DNA from: Candidatus Roseilinea sp.
GTDB taxonomy: Bacteria > Chloroflexota > Anaerolineae > J036 > Brachytrichaceae
DNA length: 34,107 nt
NCBI GenBank assembly: GCA_025055235.1
Contig: JANWYN010000019.1
Location: 1 to 34,107 of the forward strand
Direction of reading: 5' to 3'
Under the pieces are notes generated by a model. It saw only the letters and a list, made by a program, of their open reading frames with translations. It searched no databases and was not told the origin of the DNA. The position numbers were made by a program, and so were the translations under genes. The number at the start of each line of letters is the position of its first letter. The stretch's first letter is position 1. This document shows positions 23,636 to 31,634 of this stretch, piece after piece.

Positions 23636-24236
23636 GTCGCTGTAGGTCGGTTCGAAGAAACCGGTGTTCGCCGGCTTCTTCCCATTGACGCAATACTTCG
23701 CGTAACGTCCTTCTCGCTCGATGCAGCCGCCACTTCACCGTCCCCAGGGGCACGTTCATGAGTGCAGCAATCTCGCGCTCCTCCAAATCCATGTAGAAGC
23801 GTAAGACAACAGCCGTTCGTTGCTCGGCAGACAAGCGCCACAATGCCGCTCTGACGGCGCGCAGCGATTCGTTGCGCGCAGCGACATCGTCTGGCTGGAG
23901 CGAGTCGCATGGCCACTCCTCGGCCGTCTCCCAGGGCGCATGTCGCCGGTTTTGGCGCAGCCACTTCAGCGCCAGGTTGACGACGATGCGATAAAACCAC
24001 GGCGCAAACGGGCGCTTTGGATCGTACTGATGAATCCGCTCGAAAGCCACGATGAATGCGTCGGCGACGACATCTTCAGCTACATCGCGGCTGCCTACGA
24101 TGAGAAAGGCCATGCGCAACGCGCGCAATTGGTGCAGGTGGACCAGCACTTCGAGTCCCCTGACATCTCTCTGTCGAAGCAGCGCAATCGCGACCGATTC
24201 ATCCTCGGTCACAGCTTCGTCGTGGCTCAACTGCAT
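23583..24236 (-). CDS. ECF-type RNA polymerase sigma factor
   Basis: A 217-residue sigma-70 family factor with regions 2 and 4 only. Region 2 is seen as DVAEDVVADAFIVAFERIHQ, followed by FAPWFYRIVVNLALKWLRQ. Region 4 is LWRLSAEQRTAVVLRFYMDL, then EIAALMNVPLGTVKWRLHRARRTLREVL. A 30-residue basic tail follows. As first gene of the cassette it probably directs transcription of the whole unit, including itself. No clear ECF-type -35/-10 pair was recognised upstream; GATATT sits 8 nt before the ATG. It is divergent from the MlrC gene with an 81-bp gap. Confidence 0.95.
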   Translation of the reverse strand: MQLSHDEAVTEDESVAIALLRQRDVRGLEVLVHLHQLRALRMAFLIVGSRDVAEDVVADAFIVAFERIHQYDPKRPFAPWFYRIVVNLALKWLRQNRRHAPWETAEEWPCDSLQPDDVAARNESLRAVRAALWRLSAEQRTAVVLRFYMDLEEREIAALMNVPLGTVKWRLHRARRTLREVLRQWEEAGEHRFLRTDLQRHDKANDSRSFPKPRSTR

Positions 24237-24269
24237 CTACCCTGAATATCCAGAGCGCAGGCGAAAGGT

Positions 24270-24298
24270 TTGCCTTCGTTCAGCATCGCGACTATGCT
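24270..24298 (+). promoter_or_regulatory. Candidate promoter of the MlrC-like gene
   Basis: TTGCCT (24270-24275) and TATGCT (24293-24298) are separated by 17 bp. The start would be near 24305, giving a leader of about 13 nt. It lies in the 81-bp divergent gap shared with the ECF sigma gene. Confidence 0.5.
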
Positions 24299-24317
24299 AG
24301 CAACCTGAACATCACAC

Positions 24318-25817
24318 ATGCGCATCGCCATCGGTTCATTCGTCCAAGAGTCGCAATTCTTCTCACCGGTCAAAGGCGCATGGCAGCACTTCGGGCCGGA
24401 GCAGATCGCCCGCGGCCGGGCCATGCTCGATGCCGCAGCCGGCACGCGCTCGGAGGTCGCCGGCGCGATGGACGTCGCAGCGCGGCGCGGCATCCGGCTC
24501 GTCCCGCTGCTGCGCGCCATGTCATCGTCATCCAGCGCGCCGATCGTGCGCGAGGTGTACGAGTCCATCCGCGATGAGCTGCTGGCACGCTTGCGCGAAG
24601 CGATCGCCGAGCCCCTGGACGGCGTGTTGATGGTGATGCATGGTGCGATGAGCGCCGAAGGCTATGACGACGCCACCGGCGACGTGTTGCAGCGCGTGCG
24701 CGAGATCATCGGCCCGCGCACGCCGCTGGTCGCCACGCTCGACCTACACGCCAACATCACCCGCCTGATGTGCGAGGCCGCCGATGGACTGGTCGGCTAT
24801 CTCACCTTCCCGCATGTTGACCTGTATGAGACCGGCGCGCGCGGCATGCAACTGTTGCTCGACGCTGCCGCCGGCAAGATCAAGCCGGTCACGGTCATGG
24901 CCAAGCTGCCGATGATCATCCCTGCCGAGAACGCGCAGACGACACACGGCGTGATCCATGATTTGTTGCTGACCGCCCAGACGCATCTCACGGAGCCGGG
25001 AATCCTCGACATCTCGATCTTCCCAATGCAGCCGTGGATGGACGCGCCCGAGGCCGGCTGTGCTGTAGTCGTCGTCGCCGACGAGGCACAGCACCGGCGC
25101 GCAGAGGAGGTCGCTGTGCAACTCGCCGACACTTGGTGGCGACGCAGGGAAGAACACCGCGTCGAACTCGCGCCGACCGAACAGACGATCGCCGAGGCAC
25201 TGGCCAGCGAACGCAAGCCCTGGGTGCTGGCCGACTCGGCCGATGCGCCGTCGTCGGGCGCGCCGGGCGACAGCACCGTGACACTGAAGGCACTGCTCGA
25301 TGCACAGCCGGCGAAGGACTGCTACACCAACATCGTTGATCCGCAAGCCGTAGCCGCGATGATCGAAGCGGGCGTGGGGAGCGAGGTCACCGTGTCGTTG
25401 GGTGCGTGCTCCGGGACGACGCTCTATCGGCCGGTCAGCGTGTCTGGGCGCGTGCGCCTGATCTCCGACGGCGCATTCGTGCACAAGGGCGAAGGGTTGC
25501 GCGGCGCGACGATGCATCGCGGGCGCACGGTTGTATTGCAAGCCGGGCGTGTGCACATCGTGGTGATGGAGCGCGCTTGCATTCAGTGGGATCCGGAACT
25601 GTATCGCTCGGTGGGGCTAGAGCCGATGGACGCGCAGATCGTGATCGTCAAGTCGCCGGCCGGCTTTCGCGCCGCGTATTCTCCTTTCGCTGCCGAGATC
25701 CGCGTGTTGGATGCACCGGGCGTTTGCACGCCGAACCTGACCACCTTGCCCTACGCGCGCATCCCGCGCCCGATGTGGCCGTTCGATCCGATGGACGATT
25801 GGCGCACCGCGCCGTAG
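24318..25817 (+). CDS. M81 family metallopeptidase (MlrC-like)
   Basis: A 499-residue protein of the MlrC/M81 family, named for the enzyme that degrades linearised microcystin fragments. Most members act on unknown peptides or amides. The N-terminal domain starts IAIGSFVQESQFFSP and contains VMHGAMSAEGYDDATGDVL, then TLDLHANIT and TFPHVDLYETG, all with conserved metal-site residues (His, Asp, His). The C-terminal MlrC domain has ADSADAPSSGAPGDST and the closing region TLPYARIPRPMWPFDPMD. No signal peptide is seen. It converges with the ABC-F gene, with 18 bp between stops. Confidence 0.92.
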   Translation: MRIAIGSFVQESQFFSPVKGAWQHFGPEQIARGRAMLDAAAGTRSEVAGAMDVAARRGIRLVPLLRAMSSSSSAPIVREVYESIRDELLARLREAIAEPLDGVLMVMHGAMSAEGYDDATGDVLQRVREIIGPRTPLVATLDLHANITRLMCEAADGLVGYLTFPHVDLYETGARGMQLLLDAAAGKIKPVTVMAKLPMIIPAENAQTTHGVIHDLLLTAQTHLTEPGILDISIFPMQPWMDAPEAGCAVVVVADEAQHRRAEEVAVQLADTWWRRREEHRVELAPTEQTIAEALASERKPWVLADSADAPSSGAPGDSTVTLKALLDAQPAKDCYTNIVDPQAVAAMIEAGVGSEVTVSLGACSGTTLYRPVSVSGRVRLISDGAFVHKGEGLRGATMHRGRTVVLQAGRVHIVVMERACIQWDPELYRSVGLEPMDAQIVIVKSPAGFRAAYSPFAAEIRVLDAPGVCTPNLTTLPYARIPRPMWPFDPMDDWRTAP

Positions 25818-25835
25818 CGCGATTGCGTGAAGTGA

Positions 25836-27779
25836 TCACGCCAGCGCTTCGAACTCCGCCCAGGCCTCGGCCAGTTCGCGTTCGGCTTGCCGGTATGCCT
25901 CGCCCAACGCCTGAATGCGTGCGAAGTCGTTGCCGGCTTGCTCCATCTGGCGGGTGAGCGTTTCCATTTGCGCTTCCAGCGACTGAATGCGCTGCTCGAG
26001 GGCAGCCAGCTTTGCCTGCCGTTGTTGTTGCGCGTTCTTCGACATCCCTGGCGTGATCACCGTGGCGCGCTGCGCATGCTGAACGCCGTTCGTCTTCTCA
26101 TCATCCTTCGGCAGTGTCGCCGCTGCATCACGAGCCTCGCGCCACTCATCATAGGGCCCTTCGAAGATGCTCATGCGCACCGCGCCATCCGCACCTCGAT
26201 CCAAGATCCACAACTGCGTGGCCAGCGCGGCGATCAGGTAACGGTCGTGCGACACGAACAACAACGTGCCATCGAATTGCTGCAGGGCCTCGGTCAACGC
26301 CTCCTGTGAGGGGATGTCGAGGTGATTGGTCGGCTCGTCGAGCAGCAGGAAGTTCGCACCCTGCAGCGCCAGCTTGGCCAGCGCCACGCGCCCGCGTTCG
26401 CCGCCGCTCAGCGCAGCGATCCGCTTGAAGTGATCATCGCCGCTGAACAGGAAGCGCCCGAGGATGTCGCGGGCTTCGCCCACCTTCAAGTCGGCGCGCG
26501 CCGACATCAGCTCTTCCAGCACGGTGTTGTCAGGGTTCAAGCCTTCGCTGGCCTGGGCGAAATAGCCGATGCGCACGCCGGCGCCGATCTTCACTTCGCC
26601 GGCCAGCGGCGGCAACTCACCGGCGATGGTCTTCAGGAAGGTGGTCTTGCCGGTGCCGTTTGGGCCGATCAGCGCGGCGCGCTCGCCGCGCATCAACAAC
26701 ACGTCCGGCGCAGTGAACAAGATGCGAGGCGCAGAGCGACCGTCCTCAGCGCGATAGCCTACGCACAACGCGCGCGTCTCCAGCACCCGGTCGCCGCTGC
26801 GCGCGCCGCTGTGCAGCCGCAGCGAGAGGACGCGCTGTTGCACAGGCTTCTCCAGCCGCTCTAAGCGATTCAGTCGGCGCAGCCGGCCTTTGGCCTGCGC
26901 AGTGTTTTGGCCGGCGATGTTGCGCCGGATGTATTCCTCTTGCTTCTTGATGAACTCGCGCTGCGCCTCATACTCGGCCAGCGCGCGCTCGCGCCGTTCA
27001 GCGCGCTGTTGCGCATATTCGGTGTAGCCACCGCGATAGAACTCCAGGTAGGCCTGCCCATCGGCGCGCTTGCCCATCTCCCACACGCGGTCGCACACTT
27101 CGTCGAGGAAGTAGCGATCGTGAGAAACGACGATCAGCGCGCCGTCCCACTCTTGCAGATAGCCTTCCAGCCACTCGATGCCCTGTTGATCGAGGTGGTT
27201 GGTTGGCTCGTCGAGCAACAGCACGCCCGGCGATTGCAGGAGCAGGCGCGCAAGGTTGGCACGCACGCGTTGCCCTCCACTCAATGCTGCGATCGGCTTG
27301 TGCAAATCCGTTTCGGCAAAACCGAGGCCCAGCAGCACGCGCTTGATCTTCGGCTCGATCTCATAGCCGCCCTTCAACTCGAACTCATGTTGCAGCGCGC
27401 CGTAGGTCTCCAGGAGTCGCGATGACCGATCACTCGATCCGTCTACTTGAGCCAGTGCACGCTCGATCTGAGCCAGGCGTGCCTGCAAGGCGTTCAATTC
27501 GTCAAAGGCGGAATGCGCCAGTTGCCACACGGTGCGCTCGTCAGACTCCTCTGCCGACTGCGCCAAATAGCCCAGCGTGACGCCGCGCGCGATGTGCACC
27601 CGGCCGCCGGCGTCGGATTCGTCCTCACCGGCGATGATGCGCAGCAGGGTGGTCTTGCCGCAGCCGTTTGGGCCGACCAGCGCGATCTTGTCGCCGCGCG
27701 CGACGCTGAAGCTCAGGCCCGTGAACACATCGAACGCGCCGAACGATTTGCTCACGTTTACGCCGCTGAGGAGGGACAT
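25836..27779 (-). CDS. ABC-F family ATPase
   Basis: A soluble twin ATPase of 647 residues without membrane segments. ABC-F proteins bind the ribosomal E site and tune translation or relieve stalls; some give antibiotic protection. Domain 1 has Walker A GPNGCGKTTLL, signature LSGGQRVRANLARLLL and Walker B LLLDEPTNHLD. The interdomain linker is rich in Arg/Lys (QEEYIRRNIAGQNTAQAKG). Domain 2 has GPNGTGKTTFLK, LSGGERGRVALAKLAL and LLLDEPTNHLD. A C-terminal coiled coil (about the last 75 residues, MSKNAQQQRQAKLAALEQRI onward) resembles the Uup/YdiF type. The ATG at 27779 is chosen because MSLLSGVNVSKSFG is the family start; TACAAT lies 8 nt upstream. Confidence 0.95.
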   Translation of the reverse strand: MSLLSGVNVSKSFGAFDVFTGLSFSVARGDKIALVGPNGCGKTTLLRIIAGEDESDAGGRVHIARGVTLGYLAQSAEESDERTVWQLAHSAFDELNALQARLAQIERALAQVDGSSDRSSRLLETYGALQHEFELKGGYEIEPKIKRVLLGLGFAETDLHKPIAALSGGQRVRANLARLLLQSPGVLLLDEPTNHLDQQGIEWLEGYLQEWDGALIVVSHDRYFLDEVCDRVWEMGKRADGQAYLEFYRGGYTEYAQQRAERRERALAEYEAQREFIKKQEEYIRRNIAGQNTAQAKGRLRRLNRLERLEKPVQQRVLSLRLHSGARSGDRVLETRALCVGYRAEDGRSAPRILFTAPDVLLMRGERAALIGPNGTGKTTFLKTIAGELPPLAGEVKIGAGVRIGYFAQASEGLNPDNTVLEELMSARADLKVGEARDILGRFLFSGDDHFKRIAALSGGERGRVALAKLALQGANFLLLDEPTNHLDIPSQEALTEALQQFDGTLLFVSHDRYLIAALATQLWILDRGADGAVRMSIFEGPYDEWREARDAAATLPKDDEKTNGVQHAQRATVITPGMSKNAQQQRQAKLAALEQRIQSLEAQMETLTRQMEQAGNDFARIQALGEAYRQAERELAEAWAEFEALA

Positions 27780-27787
27780 CGCTGCGG

Positions 27788-27793
27788 ATTGTA
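27788..27793 (-). promoter_or_regulatory. Candidate -10 (TACAAT) of the ABC-F gene, leaderless layout
   Basis: On the minus strand TACAAT (5 of 6) ends 8 nt before the ATG at 27779; no SD is present. TTGCCA lies 19 bp upstream as a possible -35. Confidence 0.5.
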
Positions 27794-27859
27794 GCGAAAG
27801 CGTGCAAGGCGCTGGCAATGCGCCAGAGGCAAAAAGGAGGGATACGAGCCGGCAGCCGC

Positions 27860-28444
27860 TTAGCTCTGCAAGATGTCGGCCAGGGTGCAGGCGAAGCCGG
27901 GCAACACCGCCTCGCCGCTGAGCACGCCGTCCCCTCGCACGACGCTCACCGAACCGTCGGCGCGGTAGATCGTGGCGCGGCGCAGCTTCGGATTGATCAC
28001 CCAGACCAGTTGCGTGCCGTGCTTCAGATAGAGTTCGACCTTGTCCTCGATGGTCGTCATGCTGTCGCTGGGCGAGATGATCTCGACGGCGAGGTCGGGA
28101 GCGAACTGGCCGAAGGTCTCCGGCGACTGTCCATCCGGCAAACGCTCCATGCGAACGAACGACACATCGGGGGAGAGAAGAATGTTCTCGGCAAGTTGGT
28201 AGCCGACGTTCGACATGAACAACCTGCCGAGCCGATTCGAACGCAGATAGATGCCGAGCAACACGATCAACTCGGCAACCACTTCTTCATGTTTCATTCC
28301 AGCCGGTGAGACGATCAGTTCTCCTTCGATGAGTTCGTACTTCTGCCCGTCGCGTGGGACGTGATACATGTCGTCCACCGACCGGACAGCCGGAGGAGTC
28401 GCCTTAGAGGGTGCAGCCGTTGCCAGAACCTGCGCTTCAGCCAT
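27860..28444 (-). CDS. Uma2 family endonuclease-like protein
   Basis: A 194-residue protein of the Uma2/DUF820 family, a PD-(D/E)XK nuclease fold expanded in cyanobacteria and Chloroflexota. Its biological role is unsettled. The N-terminal YELIEGELIVSPAGMKHEEV is typical. The active-site strands are SPDVSFVRMERLP and APDLAVEIISPSDS (Asp, Glu), followed by the Lys in EDKVELYLKHGTQLVWVINP. All catalytic residues seem present. ATG 28444 is preferred over a TTG at 28474 that would overlap the upstream gene. TACAAT stands 6 nt before it. The ABC-F gene follows after 80 bp. Confidence 0.9.
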   Translation of the reverse strand: MAEAQVLATAAPSKATPPAVRSVDDMYHVPRDGQKYELIEGELIVSPAGMKHEEVVAELIVLLGIYLRSNRLGRLFMSNVGYQLAENILLSPDVSFVRMERLPDGQSPETFGQFAPDLAVEIISPSDSMTTIEDKVELYLKHGTQLVWVINPKLRRATIYRADGSVSVVRGDGVLSGEAVLPGFACTLADILQS

Positions 28445-28450
28445 GCCGAG

Positions 28451-28456
28451 ATTGTA
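28451..28456 (-). promoter_or_regulatory. Candidate -10 (TACAAT) of the Uma2 gene, leaderless layout
   Basis: On the minus strand TACAAT ends 6 nt before the ATG at 28444, with no SD. No convincing -35 was found. Confidence 0.45.
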
Positions 28457-28470
28457 ATCTAGGGCCTGCC

Positions 28471-28962
28471 TCAAATCTGCACTTGCAGCAAGGCCAGCAA
28501 AGCATCCGGCTCATCCACGCTCACTACGATCCGCTCGCCGTGAAAGTCCATTAGCACCAGCCGGTCGAGCCGCGTGGCGAACATCTTGAACTCGCCGAGC
28601 GTAGGGGATTGAAACGTGCCATACCAGCCGAATACGCCGCCGACCGACACCAGCCGGATCGCAGACTGCAATTCGTGAATCGCGATGCGCCGGGCGCCGC
28701 TGAGCGCAGCTAAGTGGCGTGGCACGCCGCCCCAACGCCGGCGGATGTAAACCACGTCGTCGCCCACCTCGACGCCGTTGGGCGACAGGGCAAACAAAAA
28801 CGCGAAGAAAGCTGCCAGCCCGACGCTGATCGTGGCGAAAAACAGCGACCGGCCGGCCTGAGCGGCCGCGCCGGTCAGCACAACCACGATCGCGACGATC
28901 GCCAAAACGGCGATGCTGATCCCTCGCGTGCGCGCGTCGAAAGAGGAATGGAATCGCTTCAC
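28471..28962 (-). CDS. Membrane protein with a PH-like domain, function unknown
   Basis: A protein of about 163 residues with two adjacent membrane helices (ISIAVLAIVAIVVVLTG and ATISVGLAAFFAFLFAL), then a soluble domain of beta-strands ending in a helix. The soluble part (GVEVGDDVVYIRRRWGG, ELQSAIRLVS, FATRLDRLVLMDFHGERIVVSV, DALLALLQ) resembles the bacterial PH-domain family, where FxTxxxxlvlv and a final DxxxLLxxL are common. No function can be assigned. The start is uncertain: GTG 28962 has TATCAT 11 nt upstream and avoids overlap, whereas a TTG at 29013 would overlap the M20 gene by 23 bp. Confidence 0.7.
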   Translation of the reverse strand: MKRFHSSFDARTRGISIAVLAIVAIVVVLTGAAAQAGRSLFFATISVGLAAFFAFLFALSPNGVEVGDDVVYIRRRWGGVPRHLAALSGARRIAIHELQSAIRLVSVGGVFGWYGTFQSPTLGEFKMFATRLDRLVLMDFHGERIVVSVDEPDALLALLQVQI

Positions 28963-28990
28963 AGACGCGACCGATGATAACGTCGTCGCG

Positions 28991-30367
28991 TCATGCCCGC
29001 GCGAACTCGTCAATCAGCGCGCCGATGTAGCGCATGCCGTCGTAGTAATTCTGCAGGATGGCATTCTCGTTCGGCGAGTGCACGCGGCTATCGGGATGGC
29101 TGATGCCGGCGCACACGACCGGCACGCCGCCGATGAACGACGAGAGCGAGTACATCGGGCCGCTGCCGGGGCTGAGCAGCACCTTCACCGGCGTCTGGTT
29201 GTAGATGCGTTCGCACGCGCGCGCCGCTGCGTGCACGATCGGCGCATTCACGTCCGATAGCTCGGCGCGATAACCACCGAGGAACTTGATCTCGATGTCG
29301 CCGAAGCCGTGCTTGTCCAGGTGCTTGCGCAATAGATCGAGCACGATCTCCGGCGTGAGGTTCGGCACGAGTCGAAAGTCCACCTTCGCGCTGGCGACGG
29401 CGGGCAGCACGGTCTTCGTGCCCTGTCCCTGCCAGCCGCTGGTGAGGCCGCAGATCGTAGCAGTGGGTTGGAAGAACAAGCGCTTAACCGCGTCGAAGCC
29501 GGTGACGCCGGTGACAAACTCGGTGATGCCCCACTTGGCTTTGATCTCCGCCTCCTCGAAAGGCATGGCGCGTAAGATGGCTTCCTCATCCGGCGTCAGA
29601 TCGCGCACGTGGTCGTAGTAGCCCTCGATCAAGATGCGCTCACTCACATCTTTGATCGTGTTCAACGCCCACACCAGCCGCCAGGCTGCGTTGGGGGCGA
29701 TGGCCGCGTTGGACGAATGCAGATCATGGCTCACGCCCTTCGCATGCAGTTCGACGTAGCAGATGCCCTTCACGCCCATGGTGAGCAGGAAGCGCCCTCG
29801 CTCGTCGAAGCCGCCGAACTCCCACAGACAACCGTCCATCGGCCGGCCATCCGGCTTGTGCAACCAATCCTTGTGCTGCTCGACCCAGCCATGCAGATGC
29901 GGGCTGCCGACTTCCTCTTCACCCTCGATTAACCACTTGATCCTGAAGGGCAATTTGCCTTGCGTCGCCAGCCAGGCTTCGATGGCATGAATGCGGGTGA
30001 CCAGTTCGCCTTTGTCATCCGCAGCGCCGCGGGCGTATATGTGCCCGTCGCGGATGGCCGGCTCGAACGGCGGCGACTCCCACAGCTCCAACGGCTCAGG
30101 GGGTTGCACGTCGTAGTGGTTGTAGATCAGCAGCTCTGTATCGCCTTCACCGAGTTCGGCCCATACAACCGGCGGCGCATCGCCTTCGGTCGGCACGACT
30201 TTCACGTCCGCGCCCAGCGAAGCCAGACGCCGCGCGACCAGCGCAGCCATCTCCGGGATGCCCTGTCCGGTGGCGGCGACGCTGGGCTGGCGCAGGAAAT
30301 CCTTGTAGTCTTCGAGCAGGCGCTCGCGATGCTCGCGGAGGTAAGCGTCGAATGATGCGGCATTCAT
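28991..30367 (-). CDS. M20 family dipeptidase
   Basis: A 458-residue zinc peptidase of the M20 family (carnosinase/PepV-like), which cleaves dipeptides or related amides in the cytoplasm. Zinc ligands and catalytic residues are visible: His84 and Asp86 in IYNHYDVQP, the bridging Asp in RGAADDKGE, the catalytic Glu pair in LIEGEEEVGS and the C-terminal His in GISHPDSRVHSPNE. The dimerisation domain lies between (about 210-370, from VELHAKGVSHDLHSS). The substrate is unknown. The ATG at 30367 has TATCAT 7 nt upstream and no SD. The Rieske gene ends 27 bp before it. Confidence 0.95.
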   Translation of the reverse strand: MNAASFDAYLREHRERLLEDYKDFLRQPSVAATGQGIPEMAALVARRLASLGADVKVVPTEGDAPPVVWAELGEGDTELLIYNHYDVQPPEPLELWESPPFEPAIRDGHIYARGAADDKGELVTRIHAIEAWLATQGKLPFRIKWLIEGEEEVGSPHLHGWVEQHKDWLHKPDGRPMDGCLWEFGGFDERGRFLLTMGVKGICYVELHAKGVSHDLHSSNAAIAPNAAWRLVWALNTIKDVSERILIEGYYDHVRDLTPDEEAILRAMPFEEAEIKAKWGITEFVTGVTGFDAVKRLFFQPTATICGLTSGWQGQGTKTVLPAVASAKVDFRLVPNLTPEIVLDLLRKHLDKHGFGDIEIKFLGGYRAELSDVNAPIVHAAARACERIYNQTPVKVLLSPGSGPMYSLSSFIGGVPVVCAGISHPDSRVHSPNENAILQNYYDGMRYIGALIDEFARA

Positions 30368-30374
30368 GCCGGCA

Positions 30375-30380
30375 ATGATA
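30375..30380 (-). promoter_or_regulatory. Candidate -10 (TATCAT) of the M20 gene, leaderless layout
   Basis: On the minus strand TATCAT (5 of 6) ends 7 nt before the ATG at 30367. No SD and no clear -35 are seen. Confidence 0.45.
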
Positions 30381-30394
30381 AACGCTGCGCCTGC

Positions 30395-30763
30395 CTAGAT
30401 TTCGACGAACAGCTTGCCGTCCTCTTCCGTCACCTTAAAACTTTGAATCGGCGCCGGCTCCTTGCCCAGGGCAATGATCTTGCGCGACCATTCCGGCAAC
30501 TTGACGCCGACCACGCCCTGCACCCAGTCGAGGTTCCTGCCCGTGCACATATCGAAGCGCGAGTTGTGGAAGGGGCAAGTGATCACGCCATCTTCGACCT
30601 TGCCGCCGGCTATCGGCAAGCCGAGGTGAGGGCATTTGTTGATCACCGCGCAATATCCATCTCTCACCCGCGCCACGACGATCGTCGTTCCTTCAGCGTT
30701 GAACGTTTTGAGGCCGTTCACCGGCACATCCGAGACACTGCCAATCATCACACGCTTACTCAT
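30395..30763 (-). CDS. Rieske-type [2Fe-2S] ferredoxin
   Basis: A 122-residue stand-alone Rieske protein. The cluster ligands are Cys44 and His46 in CPHLGLP and Cys63 and His66 in CPFHNSRFD. The short spacing and lack of a disulfide-forming cysteine pair mark it as the ferredoxin type, not the cytochrome bc1 type. It has no signal peptide. It should hand electrons to an oxygenase. The upstream neighbour is a PhyH-type oxygenase, but that family normally takes electrons from 2-oxoglutarate, so the link is only suggestive. The ATG at 30763 has a strong SD, AGGAGGTG (30768-30775). Confidence 0.95.
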   Translation of the reverse strand: MSKRVMIGSVSDVPVNGLKTFNAEGTTIVVARVRDGYCAVINKCPHLGLPIAGGKVEDGVITCPFHNSRFDMCTGRNLDWVQGVVGVKLPEWSRKIIALGKEPAPIQSFKVTEEDGKLFVEI

Positions 30764-30797
30764 TGCACACCTCCTAGATCGGAGTATATGCCTGAGA

Positions 30798-31634
30798 CTA
30801 ATGAAACTTCTTCCCGCTTTGCTCGCGGAAGCGCGCTAGTTCCGGATAGGAGCGAGTGGGATCGGCGTAATGGTTACCGGCTAGGTCGCGCCCACGCGCC
30901 AGGTAGATCTGGTGCAGGGGCCTGCCGTTCGCATCGCAGCGCGGCGTGTGTTTGACGTAGCTTGGCATGTAGCGCATGGTGTAGCCGCACCGGCGCAGGT
31001 TGCTGGTGTTGGCCGGGCTGCCATGCTGCAGCCGGCCGTCGTGCAAGCTGGCTTGATTCGGTTGCAGCTCAACCGGCACAGCCAACTGATCTTTGCGCTG
31101 CGAGGGCGTGATCTCGGTGTGGAACACGTTCTTAGCAGGATCCACCGGCTCGTAGTCCGAGAAGCCATGGTCGTGCGTGCGCGGGATCACATACATGCAG
31201 CCGTTCTCGGTCGTGCTCGGATCAATCGCCAGCCACACGGTGCATACCTCCATCGGCTCAAGCGAACCCTTCCAGTAGGCGCTGTCTTCGTGCCACGGCA
31301 CGCGCTTGCCGTCGCCCTTCGGCTTGCAGATGAAGTGGCTCGACCACAACGCGATATTCGGCCCGAGAATCGGCTCGACCAAATCGAGCACCTCGTCGGC
31401 GAACAGCCACTCGAATAGCTCAGGATGAACGAAGTGCGGCACATCCATCGCCTCCGGCCGTTGGCCGACATCGAGGTTGTCGAGCAGCGATTCGAAGTAT
31501 TGCTTCAGCTTCTCGAACTTCGCCTGGGGGAAGATCGGCTCGCGAACGATGAGATAGCCTTCGCGCCGATAGGTCTGCACCTGCTCATCGGTCAGGCGCA
31601 GCCGGCCGGTGGACTGTATGGGTGTTTGTGTCAT
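30798..31634 (-). CDS. Phytanoyl-CoA dioxygenase (PhyH) family protein
   Basis: A 278-residue non-haem Fe(II) oxygenase of the PhyH family. The iron triad is His115 and Asp117 in VPWHEDSAYW and His204 in LQHGSPANTS. The nearby Arg residues (RRCGYTMRY) would bind 2-oxoglutarate. Family members hydroxylate lipids, amino acids or natural products, so the substrate is open. The ATG at 31634 lies 50 bp inside the 3' end of the O-antigen-ligase-like gene. No SD precedes it, but TATATC stands 9 nt upstream. The Rieske gene follows after 34 bp. Confidence 0.92.
   Translation of the reverse strand: MTQTPIQSTGRLRLTDEQVQTYRREGYLIVREPIFPQAKFEKLKQYFESLLDNLDVGQRPEAMDVPHFVHPELFEWLFADEVLDLVEPILGPNIALWSSHFICKPKGDGKRVPWHEDSAYWKGSLEPMEVCTVWLAIDPSTTENGCMYVIPRTHDHGFSDYEPVDPAKNVFHTEITPSQRKDQLAVPVELQPNQASLHDGRLQHGSPANTSNLRRCGYTMRYMPSYVKHTPRCDANGRPLHQIYLARGRDLAGNHYADPTRSYPELARFREQSGKKFH

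Noticed and set aside
25825..25841. Short GCGTGA/TCACGC hairpin as a terminator between MlrC and ABC-F
   Set aside because: Only six base pairs, overlaps a stop codon and lacks a T-tract.
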